In this document: positions 27,928 to 37,152 of the stretch, in pieces
How positions within the stretch are numbered: the first letter of the stretch is position 1
Layout of the letters: each line of letters starts with the position of its first letter
Source: Bacteroidota bacterium
GTDB taxonomy: Bacteria > Bacteroidota > Bacteroidia > Cytophagales > Cytophagaceae
Assembly (NCBI GenBank): GCA_023428135.1
Contig: JAEYZG010000001.1
Span: 1 to 64,000, forward strand
Direction of reading: 5' to 3'
DNA: 64,000 nt
Made by a program: the position numbers and the translations under genes
The notes under the pieces: model-generated
Seen by the model: the letters and a program-made list of their open reading frames with translations, nothing else
What the model was told of the DNA's origin: nothing
Databases searched by the model: none

Positions 27928-28599
27928 TTAATAATAGAATGAATAATCCTTCTTAGGTATTTTAACTTCATTATTGCCAGGATAAAAATCATCCATAAGA
28001 GTTAATTTTGCTGGCTTGGCAATAAAGCTGAATTCTTCCTTTTTTTCTTCACCTTCGTCCTCTGCTTCTTCCTGACAAGGCCATTCTTCAATTGTAGCTT
28101 CCACTTTACCTGTTGACAAATTGTAATCAAAAGTATTTAAGTTACAGGCAAGTTCTCCATATTTTATAGTGGCACCGATTAAACACCATTGCCCTTTCTG
28201 AAATCTGTATCTATGAGTATAAAACCATTTATCCCGGCCTCCTCCTGAATGATAGATTACAATACATCCCCTTTCTACAGTAATGCCTTCAAAAGGATCT
28301 CCCATGGGCCCTCCATGTTGACTAGGCAAGACTGCTCCACTACTAGTATGCCATAATTTCCAGTATTTTTCATTAAGCTTGAATATCTCTATATTTCTTA
28401 TAGTCCCCATGTCTCCTTCCTCTCCCGTATCATAAACTACAATTTTCTCATCAATAGAATCTTTATCAAGATCCCCCTGAGTCTCAGCTAATATTTTATA
28501 AGCTTGGACATTTTGCTCTTTAAAAAGTTCTTTAAGATCTTTCAATCCGCCTATAGAAGCTACCAGAAGAAATGAAATGCAGATTAAGATTACCTTCAT
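27928..28599 (-). CDS. Exported hypothetical protein
   Basis: 223 residues with an N-terminal hydrophobic segment (MKVILICISFLLVASIG). Residues 41-57 'QGDLDKDSIDEKIVVYD' resemble a VCBS/EF-hand-like calcium loop seen in Bacteroidota exported proteins. 'CIVIYHSGGGRDKWFYTHRYRFQKGQW' in the middle recurs in that group too, as far as I can recall. An acidic stretch (EEAEDEGEEKKEE) lies near the C-terminus. I do not recognise a function. It is convergent with the hydrolase and shares its terminator. Confidence 0.65.
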   Translation of the reverse strand: MKVILICISFLLVASIGGLKDLKELFKEQNVQAYKILAETQGDLDKDSIDEKIVVYDTGEEGDMGTIRNIEIFKLNEKYWKLWHTSSGAVLPSQHGGPMGDPFEGITVERGCIVIYHSGGGRDKWFYTHRYRFQKGQWCLIGATIKYGELACNLNTFDYNLSTGKVEATIEEWPCQEEAEDEGEEKKEEFSFIAKPAKLTLMDDFYPGNNEVKIPKKDYSFYY

Positions 28600-28724
28600 T
28601 TTTTACAAATAAAATTACTTATAGATATTTTGATTGATTTTATATGTATCTTAACAGAGAAGATTAAAATTACTTTCAGAGACAAAACTAAACAAATCTG
28701 GCAAATTTTAAAGAGACCATTCCA

Positions 28725-29477
28725 TTGAAAAGCTTATTTTCCATATTCGTTATTGCTTTTGCCTTTATAGCATGTATTCGAAGTGACGAAATAATCAGTG
28801 AGCCTCCATTAGATACTATTGTTAGAACTAATCCCGACACATCAAAGCCACTCAGTGAAAATCATTTACCAGAAAGTGAATTACTTCAAAGTGATTCTTT
28901 AATCGTATTTGATGATTCCCTTTTTGTTGATTTAAACCCGGACTTGGTTGAAATATCCGAAGACGATTTTGAACACTTTAAATATAATTACAAAGGAGTC
29001 TGCGTAATGGAGTCCGGCGGATTTATCCGTGGCTCCGGTCTATCCTTTACTAGTAGTTGTGACGAAATTTGTGAAGCTCACTTAGTTGAAAAAGAAACCG
29101 GAAGAAGGCTGTATTTGCCTTCGGGATATGATGCAGGAATAACGGACATCCTGATTTCTTCAAGATGCGATCAACTGATAGTTTGTTCTTCTTTTGACGG
29201 CCCTGATTATGTGAATTATTATCGGCACAGAGCAGAGTTATTTGTATTTAATATAGCCCTGGGAAATGGACTAAACGGAATAACACCGGCTTTTAAACAC
29301 TACGCCAATGACTGGTCTATCTCCGAAATGATATGGATAAGCGACAAGGCTATAGCTTTAAAAACTTATGAAGATAGCAGATATGGTGATGATAGTCACT
29401 TACGTTATAAGTATTACAAAATTAACCTCACTCCTAACCTTTTTTCAGATACAATAAAAGAATCTGATCAATACTAA
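28725..29477 (+). CDS. Probable lipoprotein, hypothetical
   Basis: 250 residues from a TTG start at 28725; no ATG gives the signal sequence in full. The N-terminus MKSLFSIFVIAFAFIA-C looks like a lipoprotein signal, with Phe at the -3 position, which is less usual. A Ser/Pro/Asp-rich linker follows. The remainder ('HLVEKETGRRLYLPSGYDAGI', 'SSRCDQLIVCSSFDGPDYVNYY') is a globular domain with several cysteines that I cannot assign. The divergent neighbour is 125 bp away. Confidence 0.6.
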   Translation: MKSLFSIFVIAFAFIACIRSDEIISEPPLDTIVRTNPDTSKPLSENHLPESELLQSDSLIVFDDSLFVDLNPDLVEISEDDFEHFKYNYKGVCVMESGGFIRGSGLSFTSSCDEICEAHLVEKETGRRLYLPSGYDAGITDILISSRCDQLIVCSSFDGPDYVNYYRHRAELFVFNIALGNGLNGITPAFKHYANDWSISEMIWISDKAIALKTYEDSRYGDDSHLRYKYYKINLTPNLFSDTIKESDQY

Positions 29478-29671
29478 AATCTGTTCTTCCCTTTCCAGGC
29501 ATTTGTTATTCCTTCCTAATCAAATAATAAATCATACCAAATAATCTTCATTGAAACAATCTTCTATTGCATGACAAAGAAGATTTGGCAAAAGGAATAT
29601 TATTCCTTAAACTATTTAATGTGGAACGAGTTAACAAAACTTAGTTCTTATTTAATTTAAAAATAGATACT

Positions 29672-30184
29672 ATGTGGATAGGTTCAATTAGACTAGTAGT
29701 AGAAACAGCGAATTCCGAAAATGCTGGAACAGATAGTCTCGTACAAGCTTCTGTTTTGAGAGACGGTACAGAACTTCGTTTGCTGAACCTCGATTATCCA
29801 ACTGAGAATGATCTGGAACGTGGTGCTATACGCAACTATGATTACATGGGACCGACAAAATTACCAAGGAGAAATGACAAAACACCACAGCTTCCATCAG
29901 GCATCGGTCAAGATCCAATGCCTTATCCTGGTTATGGATTCGAATTCTCTAACGGGTTAATTGGACATTTGACCATTCAGCTACGAATTCGTGGTGCTGA
30001 CATGTGGATCAAAGACAATGTTGATTTATATGTCAGAAAAATTCATAAAAAAGCCACTAGTTTCGATACGCTTGCCTGGGCTGAAGATACCGACTGGACA
30101 TATATTGCCACGTGGAGCAGGGACATCACGTTGAGTACAGATAGCAGTGAAGGTGTAACCATTTTGAATCTTAATCTAATATAA
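29672..30184 (+). CDS. PLAT/LH2-like domain protein
   Basis: 170 residues with no signal peptide. The start 'IGSIRLVVETANSENAGTDSLVQASVLRDG' and then 'LNLDYPTENDLERGAIRNYDY' follow the PLAT/LH2 beta-sandwich pattern: AGTD loop, and a Leu-Asp strand followed by an E-R-G turn. The C-terminal half has repeated beta strands ('LTIQLRIRGADMWIKDNVDLYVR'). PLAT domains mediate contacts with lipids or membrane proteins. The assignment rests on pattern only. A hairpin follows the stop. Confidence 0.55.
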   Translation: MWIGSIRLVVETANSENAGTDSLVQASVLRDGTELRLLNLDYPTENDLERGAIRNYDYMGPTKLPRRNDKTPQLPSGIGQDPMPYPGYGFEFSNGLIGHLTIQLRIRGADMWIKDNVDLYVRKIHKKATSFDTLAWAEDTDWTYIATWSRDITLSTDSSEGVTILNLNLI

Positions 30185-30195
30185 CTCTTTAGCAA

Positions 30196-30229
30196 TATCC
30201 CCAGATCCTTCTAAAAACATCTGGGGATA
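30196..30229 (+). terminator. Terminator-like hairpin after the PLAT-like gene
   Basis: Arms tatccccagat (30196-30206) and atctggggata (30219-30229) pair perfectly over 11 bp with a 12-nt loop. No T tract follows, so termination may be weak. Confidence 0.5.
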
Positions 30230-30639
30230 CAAACAATGCAAACCTAACATACATTTTGACTAGAAAGGAAGCTTAGCCTGTCAATGAAAAGGATACCAAT
30301 TAATAAACTTTTCACATTTCAGGCCCCCTCTCTGAAACAATGAGCACATTTGAGAACTGACAATACATTGTTACAGAACAATTCACCTTACATTTCGACC
30401 ATTGACAGAAGCCATGCCATGGCACAGATATAGATTATTTTAAGCATAAGATCTTGCATATACTTTTTACGAATTCTTCTAAATTTTAACAAGGAATTTT
30501 ATCCTATTATCTCCAACTTTCAGTTACTGTAAAAGTTTTGTAACCGAGAAGATCAACGAACAACTATAATACCCATAACCATATCCTTAGGTAACTTATT
30601 TTAATTGAAAATTAAAAATTTATCCATATTAGCATTAAC
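30230..30639. other. Intergenic region, about 410 bp
   Basis: AT-rich spacer ahead of an OmpA-domain remnant. No ORF or clear remnant of the missing OmpA N-terminus is seen in it. Confidence 0.45.
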
Positions 30640-30907
30640 ATGGAAAATCACCCTGACTGGAAGACAATAATTAATGGACCTACAAACAGCAATGGTTCTA
30701 TGGAGTACAATCGTGATTTATCTGCTAAGAGCGCTAAGGCTGTTAAAAACTATCTCGTGTTAAAAGGCATAAATCCCGAACGGATCCAATGCTATGGTCT
30801 GGGTAAAACAAAGCCTTTAGTATTTGAACAATGAAGAAAGTCAAAAGAAAAACAGAAGAATAGAGTTTTATTTCATTGAGAAGAAAGTGTTCCCGCATCA
30901 GGATTGA
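30640..30907 (+). pseudogene. OmpA C-terminal domain remnant, truncated and frameshifted
   Basis: The first frame (30640-30834) contains 'YNRDLSAKSAKAVKNYLVLKGI', 'RIQCYGLGKTKPL' and stops at VFEQ. The adjacent frame continues with 'NNEESQKKNRRIEFYF' and ends with TGA at 30905-30907, which completes the peptidoglycan-binding OmpA fold (N-x-x-L-S, G-x-G, N-R-R-x-E). The first strand of the domain, the D-x-x-G motif and everything before it are missing. This is a gene fragment with one frameshift, unlikely to work in cell-wall binding. Confidence 0.75.
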
Positions 30908-31008
30908 AAAGATTATTTATAGAAATTTAAAATCTTCCATTCTCCAAGGTCCACTGGCAGGATAAAAATTATTCATCTCAATAAATCCCCTGATTACCAT
31001 CATTAGTT

Positions 31009-31016
31009 TAGATTTG
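31009..31016 (+). promoter_or_regulatory. Possible -7 promoter box of the sulfatase gene
   Basis: TAGATTTG matches TAnnTTTG and lies 31 bp before the ATG at 31048. A -33 TTTG at normal spacing is not clear. Confidence 0.3.
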
Positions 31017-31047
31017 AAATTTAAACTTTTAAAAACATATAATTCTT

Positions 31048-32643
31048 ATGAATAAGGGCTACCTGTTAGTACCAGTATTATTATTGTTGTTATGTACAGC
31101 AGTCAAACTGAGAGAAAAAACAACTACCAATATTGCAACAGACCAAAGGCCTAACATCATTATCATACTTGCAGATGATTTGGGATTTTCTGACATAGGA
31201 TGTTATGGCTCTGAAATCCCAACCCCCAATCTTGATAAACTTGCATATGGAGGATTACGATTGACGAACTTCTATAATTCCGGCCGCTGTTGTCCATCTC
31301 GTGCATCTTTACTTACAGGCCTTTATCCCCATCAGGCAGGAATTGGTGACATGCTTCTAAACAAAGGAACTTACGGCTACCAAGGCTATTTAAGCGATAG
31401 TTGTGTTACAATAGCACAATTATTAAAACAGGCCGGTTACCATACAATCACCTCAGGAAAATGGCACGTAGGCACCTCTCAGTCAGCATTGGCACATAAC
31501 AGAGGCTTTGATAAATCATTCTGCATGTTGAACAACGGAAGCAGCTATTTCAAAAACGGGCCGTTATATAATGACGGAAGGACTGTTACATTTATGCAAA
31601 ATGGCCAGGTGATAAATAGAGATACCACTTATTACCTCACTCAGAATATTACTGATTTTGCGATCGATGCAATAGAAGCCCAAAAGAACAATAAAAATCC
31701 ATTCTTCTTATATCTTACTTATACAGCCCCTCATTGGCCCATTCAGGCACTTGAAGAAGATATACAATTATTCAGAGGTAAATATCTTGTAGGATGGGAT
31801 ACAATCAGAGAACGGAGATTTAAAAAACAGATTATAGAAAAGATTCTGGATAAGACGGTAATACTTTCTTCAAGATATAATAAAGTACCTGAATGGACTA
31901 ATGTTCCTGAAGGTGACAGAAACTTATGGGACCAGCGTATGGCTATCTATTCAGCTATGATTTACAGGATGGACAAAGGAATCGGAGAAATTCTTCAGAA
32001 GCTTCAACAGATTGGTGAAGAAAAGAATACATTGATAATTTTCTTGTCTGACAATGGTGGCAGTGGTGATGAAGTACAAAAAGACAATCTGGTAATTCAA
32101 AGAAACGGAATTCGAGGAACAGGTGATTATATTGATAGTTATCAAAAAAACTGGGGCAATGTAAGCAATACACCATTCTCACTCTTTAAAAAGAACATGC
32201 ATGAAGGAGGTATTTCTACACCATTCATAGCATATTATCCAGGAGTAATTAAACCAGGACAAATTAATCATTCAACAGGCCATATTATTAATATCCTACC
32301 TACATGTATAGAACTGGCAAAAATAAAATATCCGCAATCTTTTAATGGTAAACTTCTGAAACAACCTGAAGGCAAAAGTATGACCAATATCTTCAAAGGG
32401 GCTACATCAGGAAATGATACATTATACTGGGAGCATGAAGGGAATAAAGCTATAAGAGCAGCAAATTGGAAACTTGTTTACGAGCTGAACCAAAATGAAT
32501 GGGAACTTTATGACCTGAACTCTGACAGATCAGAGACCAATAATATTTCCAATAAATATCCAGACAAAGTAAAACAACTAAAAGCTGCTCATGATAAATG
32601 GTGTACTAAAGTTGGAGTTGCAGACTGGACTACAATAAAATGA
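31048..32643 (+). CDS. Type I sulfatase (arylsulfatase family)
   Basis: 531 residues. A hydrophobic N-terminus (residues 4-20) suggests export. 'PNIIIILADDLGFSDIGCYG' supplies metal-binding Asp residues. The activation motif is C81-C-P-S-R85 followed by 'ASLLTG', where Cys81 would be turned into formylglycine. 'SGKWHVG' supplies Lys and His, and 'LSDNGGSGDE' the second metal pair. It hydrolyses sulfate esters, probably from sulfated glycans, in the periplasm or outside. The modifying enzyme (FGE or anSME) is not in the window. It stands alone, downstream of an OmpA remnant. Confidence 0.92.
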   Translation: MNKGYLLVPVLLLLLCTAVKLREKTTTNIATDQRPNIIIILADDLGFSDIGCYGSEIPTPNLDKLAYGGLRLTNFYNSGRCCPSRASLLTGLYPHQAGIGDMLLNKGTYGYQGYLSDSCVTIAQLLKQAGYHTITSGKWHVGTSQSALAHNRGFDKSFCMLNNGSSYFKNGPLYNDGRTVTFMQNGQVINRDTTYYLTQNITDFAIDAIEAQKNNKNPFFLYLTYTAPHWPIQALEEDIQLFRGKYLVGWDTIRERRFKKQIIEKILDKTVILSSRYNKVPEWTNVPEGDRNLWDQRMAIYSAMIYRMDKGIGEILQKLQQIGEEKNTLIIFLSDNGGSGDEVQKDNLVIQRNGIRGTGDYIDSYQKNWGNVSNTPFSLFKKNMHEGGISTPFIAYYPGVIKPGQINHSTGHIINILPTCIELAKIKYPQSFNGKLLKQPEGKSMTNIFKGATSGNDTLYWEHEGNKAIRAANWKLVYELNQNEWELYDLNSDRSETNNISNKYPDKVKQLKAAHDKWCTKVGVADWTTIK

Positions 32644-33034
32644 TTCTGTCAGATTGATAATAGAACAAAAGAGCAATGTAAATCACAAAATAGGAATCAG
32701 ACTCCTAATCAAAAATATAAAAGAAAAATAAACATTAAATTGAATGGCATTAAAGAAATAAAGGAAGGTTACAGCGCTTTTTAATTCAAATTGAAAGAAT
32801 TTCCTACACAATAAACACTTTGATAAATAAATATTACATGTATCAAAAACCCTAAAAACTATTTTTTTCAGCCTGTTACACAACATCTTCTTTTGTAAAA
32901 TTATATTTTATAAATCGACTCACCCATACAACAACAGAATCCATCTTACATTAGGACATTTCCATATAAACCTCAAATTTCTTTCGGCGTATAAGAAATT
33001 TATCCTATAAAAACCAATCAACCAGCAAGTAAGG
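32644..33034. other. Intergenic region ahead of the second chemotaxis locus
   Basis: 391 bp, AT-rich. The promoter for the second locus is expected here, but I cannot point to a box pair. No ORF is supported. Confidence 0.45.
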
Positions 33035-34891
33035 ATGAGCTTCGGCAAAAATCAATTATTCACATTAACTCTGATAATTTCTACCTCCTATTTATTTCTT
33101 TGTACTCAAAAGTTTTACAAAGAGACGGAAGTAAAAATAAACAAACTCTTGTTAATATCTGAGAAAAACCAATTCACCCTAGAATATCCAACAATTGAAT
33201 TAAAAAATCATTTTCGAAGTACCAATAAGGAATTTACAGAAACGACTGAGGAAATAAAGAATACGCGCTTTTTCATAAATGAGAATATAATAACCACCAT
33301 TGATGAAATAAACAATCTAAGTCAGGACATTCAGAATACATTAATATCTGCAAAAGATTACAACGACCTAATGGTAGAGAATGAGAGTTTTGAAATTTTG
33401 AATTCAAAGCTTCAAACGCTTTCAAGTCAGCTGGAAATAGTAAATTCTCAAATACAAATTGCTAAAAATATTTTGATCTTACTTTTTTTAATCTCCATCC
33501 TTATTATTACGAGCGTCTCACAAATAACATCTGAAGCAAGGATAAAAAAAGAAATTAACCAAATTACAATAAAATTAGAAGCAATCTCAAAAGGAGATAT
33601 CAGAAAGACTGAAACAATCGAATCTAATGAATTCAAAGACCTTCATGATACAATAAACTCCATTATTGAAAATCAATCAAAGCTGGCTTTGTTTGCGGAG
33701 AGAATCGGAGATGGAAACTATCAGGAACATTATGAAAAACTCGGCCCCAATGACAAGATAGGAATAGCCTTACTTGGCATGTGCGATAAATTGCAGAAAG
33801 TAGCGGCTGAAGAAAAAAGAAGAAACTGGGCTAATGAAGGTTTTGCAAAATTCTCAGAAATATTAAGAAATGAAAACAATGAAAAATCATTATCTGACAA
33901 ATTACTTGTTGCTCTAATAAAATACCTTAATGCTAATCAGGGTAATATTTACCTTAAACATGAAGAAGGAGAAAAACCTTTCCTTAAACTTATTTCGTCC
34001 TATGCATGGGATAGAATGAAATACGAAGAGAGGGAAATTGCTATGGGAGAAGGACTGCTTGGTCAGGCGGCAATGGAAAGAGAATATATATATCTAACCA
34101 ACATTCCAGAAGATTTTATCCGAATAACCTCAGGACTTGGAGAAGCCCTTCCTTCCAGCGTGTTGATTATACCATTATGCAACAATACAGATCTTTTAGG
34201 GGTCATGGAGTTTGCCTTTTTCAGAAACCTGGAAGAATCTGAAATTGATTTTTTAGAGAAAATTGCAGCCAGCATTGCAACTACATTGGCTTCTGTTAAA
34301 ACAAATGACCAAACCCTCAGATTACTCGGAGAATCAAGACAATTGACCCAGGAAATGAAACTTCAGGAAGTAGAACTTATAAAACAAGCTGAAGAATTAA
34401 AGTCAAAAGAGGAAACCCTCTTAAGAAGTATGAAAGAACTGGAAGCAGTAAAAAGTACCTTAAGTGATAAACTGGAAGAGGCTAAAGAAGAGATGAAACA
34501 ACAGATTAAGGAAATAGAAATAGAAAAGCTCAAAAATGAAGGAATCCTTGAGGGATGTGTGGATGCTGTAATAACATTTGACAAAAAAGGAAACATTGAA
34601 TTCTTTAATAAAGCTTCGGAAGAAATATTCTGTTATAAACGAAATGAAGTATTGGGAAAAAACATCAATGAACTAATCAATTTATATTTAGATGAGAATA
34701 ATGGGGATTACTCTGCATTCTATGTTGACAAAAATAATATCAGAAAACTAATAAGTGTAAGGACTGAAATATCTGTCAAAAGCCAGACATCAGGCGAAAT
34801 TCCTGTCCTGATAACACTATCAAAAACAGTTATTGAAGGTAAATTCTACTTTACTGCCTTTATTCAAAGCATAGCCGTTGAACTTTTCTGA
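33035..34891 (+). CDS. Membrane sensor: HAMP, GAF, coiled coil and PAS, no kinase domain (paralogue)
   Basis: 618 residues, collinear with the protein at 15705-17576. TM1 is at about 8-26, a periplasmic helical part follows, and TM2 is at about 147-165. A HAMP-type linker leads to GAF ('ANQGNIYLKHEEGE', 'GEGLLGQAAMEREYIYLTNIPEDF'), coiled coil, and PAS ('ILEGCVDAVITFDKKGNIEFF'). It ends 'FIQSIAVELF', matching the other copy. The cytoplasmic part is well conserved and the periplasmic part is not, so the two probably sense different cues but use the same downstream partner. The next gene (CheZ-like) is 39 bp away. Confidence 0.8.
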   Translation: MSFGKNQLFTLTLIISTSYLFLCTQKFYKETEVKINKLLLISEKNQFTLEYPTIELKNHFRSTNKEFTETTEEIKNTRFFINENIITTIDEINNLSQDIQNTLISAKDYNDLMVENESFEILNSKLQTLSSQLEIVNSQIQIAKNILILLFLISILIITSVSQITSEARIKKEINQITIKLEAISKGDIRKTETIESNEFKDLHDTINSIIENQSKLALFAERIGDGNYQEHYEKLGPNDKIGIALLGMCDKLQKVAAEEKRRNWANEGFAKFSEILRNENNEKSLSDKLLVALIKYLNANQGNIYLKHEEGEKPFLKLISSYAWDRMKYEEREIAMGEGLLGQAAMEREYIYLTNIPEDFIRITSGLGEALPSSVLIIPLCNNTDLLGVMEFAFFRNLEESEIDFLEKIAASIATTLASVKTNDQTLRLLGESRQLTQEMKLQEVELIKQAEELKSKEETLLRSMKELEAVKSTLSDKLEEAKEEMKQQIKEIEIEKLKNEGILEGCVDAVITFDKKGNIEFFNKASEEIFCYKRNEVLGKNINELINLYLDENNGDYSAFYVDKNNIRKLISVRTEISVKSQTSGEIPVLITLSKTVIEGKFYFTAFIQSIAVELF

Positions 34892-34930
34892 TTAATCATT
34901 TAATAGCACAATCCCTACACCAATATTAAT

Positions 34931-35656
34931 ATGCTAGAACTTGAAGAGGATAATATAATCAAGATTATCATAGAGTTACTTGAAGTAAATAAAATCCAAT
35001 TATCAGAACTTCAAAAATATTCTTCTGAGGATTTTATCCATATAGTAAGCCTATTTAAAAATGGTCCATTTAATAATACAACTGATAACCCAATATCAGA
35101 TTACCTGCCCCTCACAAGTTCTATAATTAAGGATCTGCAGTTTCAAGATATTATGAGACAAAAAATCGAGCATATTGAGACAATTGATGACATACTACTG
35201 AGAGAACTTAAACAAAGACTATCGGGTAATGGGGGTATCATATACAGCAGTGTGATATCTGAAATAACTGCCCTTAATGTAGCACAACTCCAGCTGATCC
35301 TTGAGGAATACAGAATAGTCATGGACAACATTACACTAAATCTGAAAGAGCTAGAAACAAAGCTGAAACAGTCCTCTCCTATGGATTATAATCTCTCAGC
35401 AGGTCTAAGTCAAAACCAACAGACTCACACCTTAATTATGGACATTATTGAAAGGCATACTTTAATCTCTCAACTACCACTTGAATACAATCATAAAAGA
35501 AAAAAAGAGACAAAAAAAGTAATGGCAAAATTAATGAATATCTATACAATGCAAAGTGAGAGGGACGTTTTCATGCAGGTATTTGAAAGCGAAATAAGTA
35601 ACAGTACAGATAATCATTTAGAAAACAATCAGGAAAACAATATAGAGTTTTTTTAA
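34931..35656 (+). CDS. CheZ-like helical protein, candidate CheY-P phosphatase (paralogue)
   Basis: 241 residues. Residues 69-82 read 'LQFQDIMRQKIEHI', with Asp73 and Gln77 in the CheZ-type D-x-x-x-Q spacing. The second shared motif 'IYTMQSERDV' is near residue 205, and the tail 'NNQENNIEFF' is acidic and aromatic like that of the copy at 17586. The rest is diverged helix. Conservation of just these three parts across two paralogues supports a catalytic core plus a CheY-docking tail. The alternative is a non-enzymatic adaptor. Confidence 0.55.
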   Translation: MLELEEDNIIKIIIELLEVNKIQLSELQKYSSEDFIHIVSLFKNGPFNNTTDNPISDYLPLTSSIIKDLQFQDIMRQKIEHIETIDDILLRELKQRLSGNGGIIYSSVISEITALNVAQLQLILEEYRIVMDNITLNLKELETKLKQSSPMDYNLSAGLSQNQQTHTLIMDIIERHTLISQLPLEYNHKRKKETKKVMAKLMNIYTMQSERDVFMQVFESEISNSTDNHLENNQENNIEFF

Positions 35657-35671
35657 AAATAATAACGAGAG

Positions 35672-35983
35672 ATGGAAAAGGTCGAGATCAAACTTTTAGA
35701 GAAAGGTAATTCTGATATTAAAATAAAAATTGCAGGAGATATATAACTAAAGCATATACCAAAAGTGTATGATAAATTAAAAAGAATTAAAGATTCATAT
35801 AAGAAATATACCATCTCATATTCCGGAATAAGCAATATTGATTCAGTAGGGGTTCAGGTTCTATTTTCATACATTTCCTTTCTTAAAAAGAAGGGAAAAG
35901 AAATATACATAGCAGATCAATTCAATAATGAGTTAAATAAGATTTCTAAGCTACACTGGCCTTTTAGATTTTTCTATATCTGA
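35672..35983 (+). pseudogene. STAS-domain gene inactivated by a nonsense codon
   Basis: The frame starts at ATG 35672 ('MEKVEIKLLEKGNSDIKIKIAGDI'), hits TAA, then continues in frame with 'LKHIPKVYDKLKRI' and 'SNIDSVGVQVLFSYISFL'. In the intact paralogues the stop position is Ser (SGNLTI-S, SGDLS-I), so a TCA to TAA change is the simplest history. The C-terminus also looks shifted. It retains I-D-S-x-G with the phosphorylatable Ser that both intact copies have lost. It sits in the same slot, between the CheZ-like gene and cheY. Confidence 0.75.
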
Positions 35984-36040
35984 AAAAATAAATATACAAT
36001 TGGTACAAACAGGAATAGTCAAACAAAATAATATCAAATT

Positions 36041-36406
36041 ATGAAAAAAACGATACTTATAGCGGATGATTCCGAAAGCGTAAGGGAAGTTGTTAGTTAT
36101 ACACTTACAAATGCAGGGTATGAAGTGCTCATAGGAGTTGATGGTGAAGATGCACTCAAATATCTTAACGGTAAGGAAATTCATCTGGTATTGACAGACC
36201 TGCACATGCCGAAGATGGATGGTATAGCATTTATCAAAGAAATAAGATCGAAACCAGAATATCAATATATCCCAATCCTTTTCCTCACCACAGAATCACT
36301 TTCCTCTAAAAAAGAAGAAGCTAAAGCAGCTGGTGCCACTGGTTGGATTGTAAAGCCATTTGTTCCGGAAAAACTTATTGAAACCATTCAAAGAGTTATA
36401 AGATAA
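36041..36406 (+). CDS. cheY: CheY-type single-domain response regulator
   Basis: 121 residues, an intact receiver: 'ILIADDSESVREVVSYTL', phospho-acceptor Asp in 'LVLTDLHMPKMDG', 'LFLTTES' and 'WIVKPFVPEKL'. It is very close to the cheY at 40487. It survives in a block where STAS, cheA and cheW are dead, which suggests that it is still used, perhaps phosphorylated by the intact CheA downstream. Its last base is the first base of the dead cheA. Confidence 0.93.
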   Translation: MKKTILIADDSESVREVVSYTLTNAGYEVLIGVDGEDALKYLNGKEIHLVLTDLHMPKMDGIAFIKEIRSKPEYQYIPILFLTTESLSSKKEEAKAAGATGWIVKPFVPEKLIETIQRVIR

Positions 36407-36560
36407 TGGATAAATTCAAAGCTATATTCTTTGAAGAGGCAACAGGTTTAATCACCGAACTGGAACTTGTAGCTTTACTTCTGAATAATAGTAAGAAAGA
36501 TCAATCATTATAGAGGATATCTTAAAAAAATACACACCCTGAAAGTCCATTGCAAGTTCG
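36406..36560 (+). pseudogene. cheA: cheA remnant (N-terminal HPt fragment only)
   Basis: Starting at ATG 36406, 'MDKFKAIFFEEATGLITELE' matches the start of the CheA at 40852. After 'KKDQSL' the frame stops. In the next frame 'IIEDILKKIHTLKV' continues the P1 domain, including the phosphorylatable His-Thr-Leu-Lys. Homology then ends abruptly, and only about 50 bp separate it from the cheW remnant. More than 600 codons have been deleted. Confidence 0.8.
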
Positions 36561-36605
36561 TAATACTTACAATCGATTTAAATTTACTTAATACAAATCA
36601 ATTTT

Positions 36606-37048
36606 ATGAACGATGAAAATTTAACGACTCCTTCTTACCTCTCATTTAAGCTAGCAAACGAAGTTTTTGCTGTAAATGTATCGCATGTCAAAGACGTATA
36701 ACAATTAAGCAAAATTACGAAAATACCCAAATCACCTGATTATCTGTTAGGCATTATTAACTTAAGAGGTGATGCTCTTCCCGTAGCCAATACAAGAATA
36801 AAATTTGGCCTTGGTGCTGTTGCTGACACAATAATTAGCTGTATAAAATGATCTTGAATCTTGAGCTAAATGGTCAAAAAAAATTATGGCAGCCTTGACC
36901 GATTCGGTTTGCTAATTATTCGAAATAAATAAACAATTAGTACTCACATAGGAAGTAAATAGAAGCCAGAATTCATTTCAGGGATGTATAATCCAAATGA
37001 AAGCTTTATCTAAAGATGGATATGAACAAGCCATTTTCATTCGAATAG
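36606..37048 (+). pseudogene. cheW: cheW pseudogene
   Basis: From ATG 36606, 'YLSFKLANEVFAVNVSHVKDV' runs into TAA (36699-36701) where the paralogue has Leu, then continues 'KITKIPKSPDYLLGIINLRG' and 'NTRIKFGL'. Further stops and shifts follow. Late fragments such as 'PEFISGMYNPNESFI' still match the end of CheW. Full-length synteny with a working cheW is clear, and the product cannot be made. Confidence 0.82.
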
Positions 37049-37152
37049 CTCTCTATTTTACAGGAAAATACCATGCTTTGAATTCTTGATACTTATAATT
37101 CTAAATTCTTAAATAAACCCACTTATATAAAACTATTAACCCTTGATTATCT

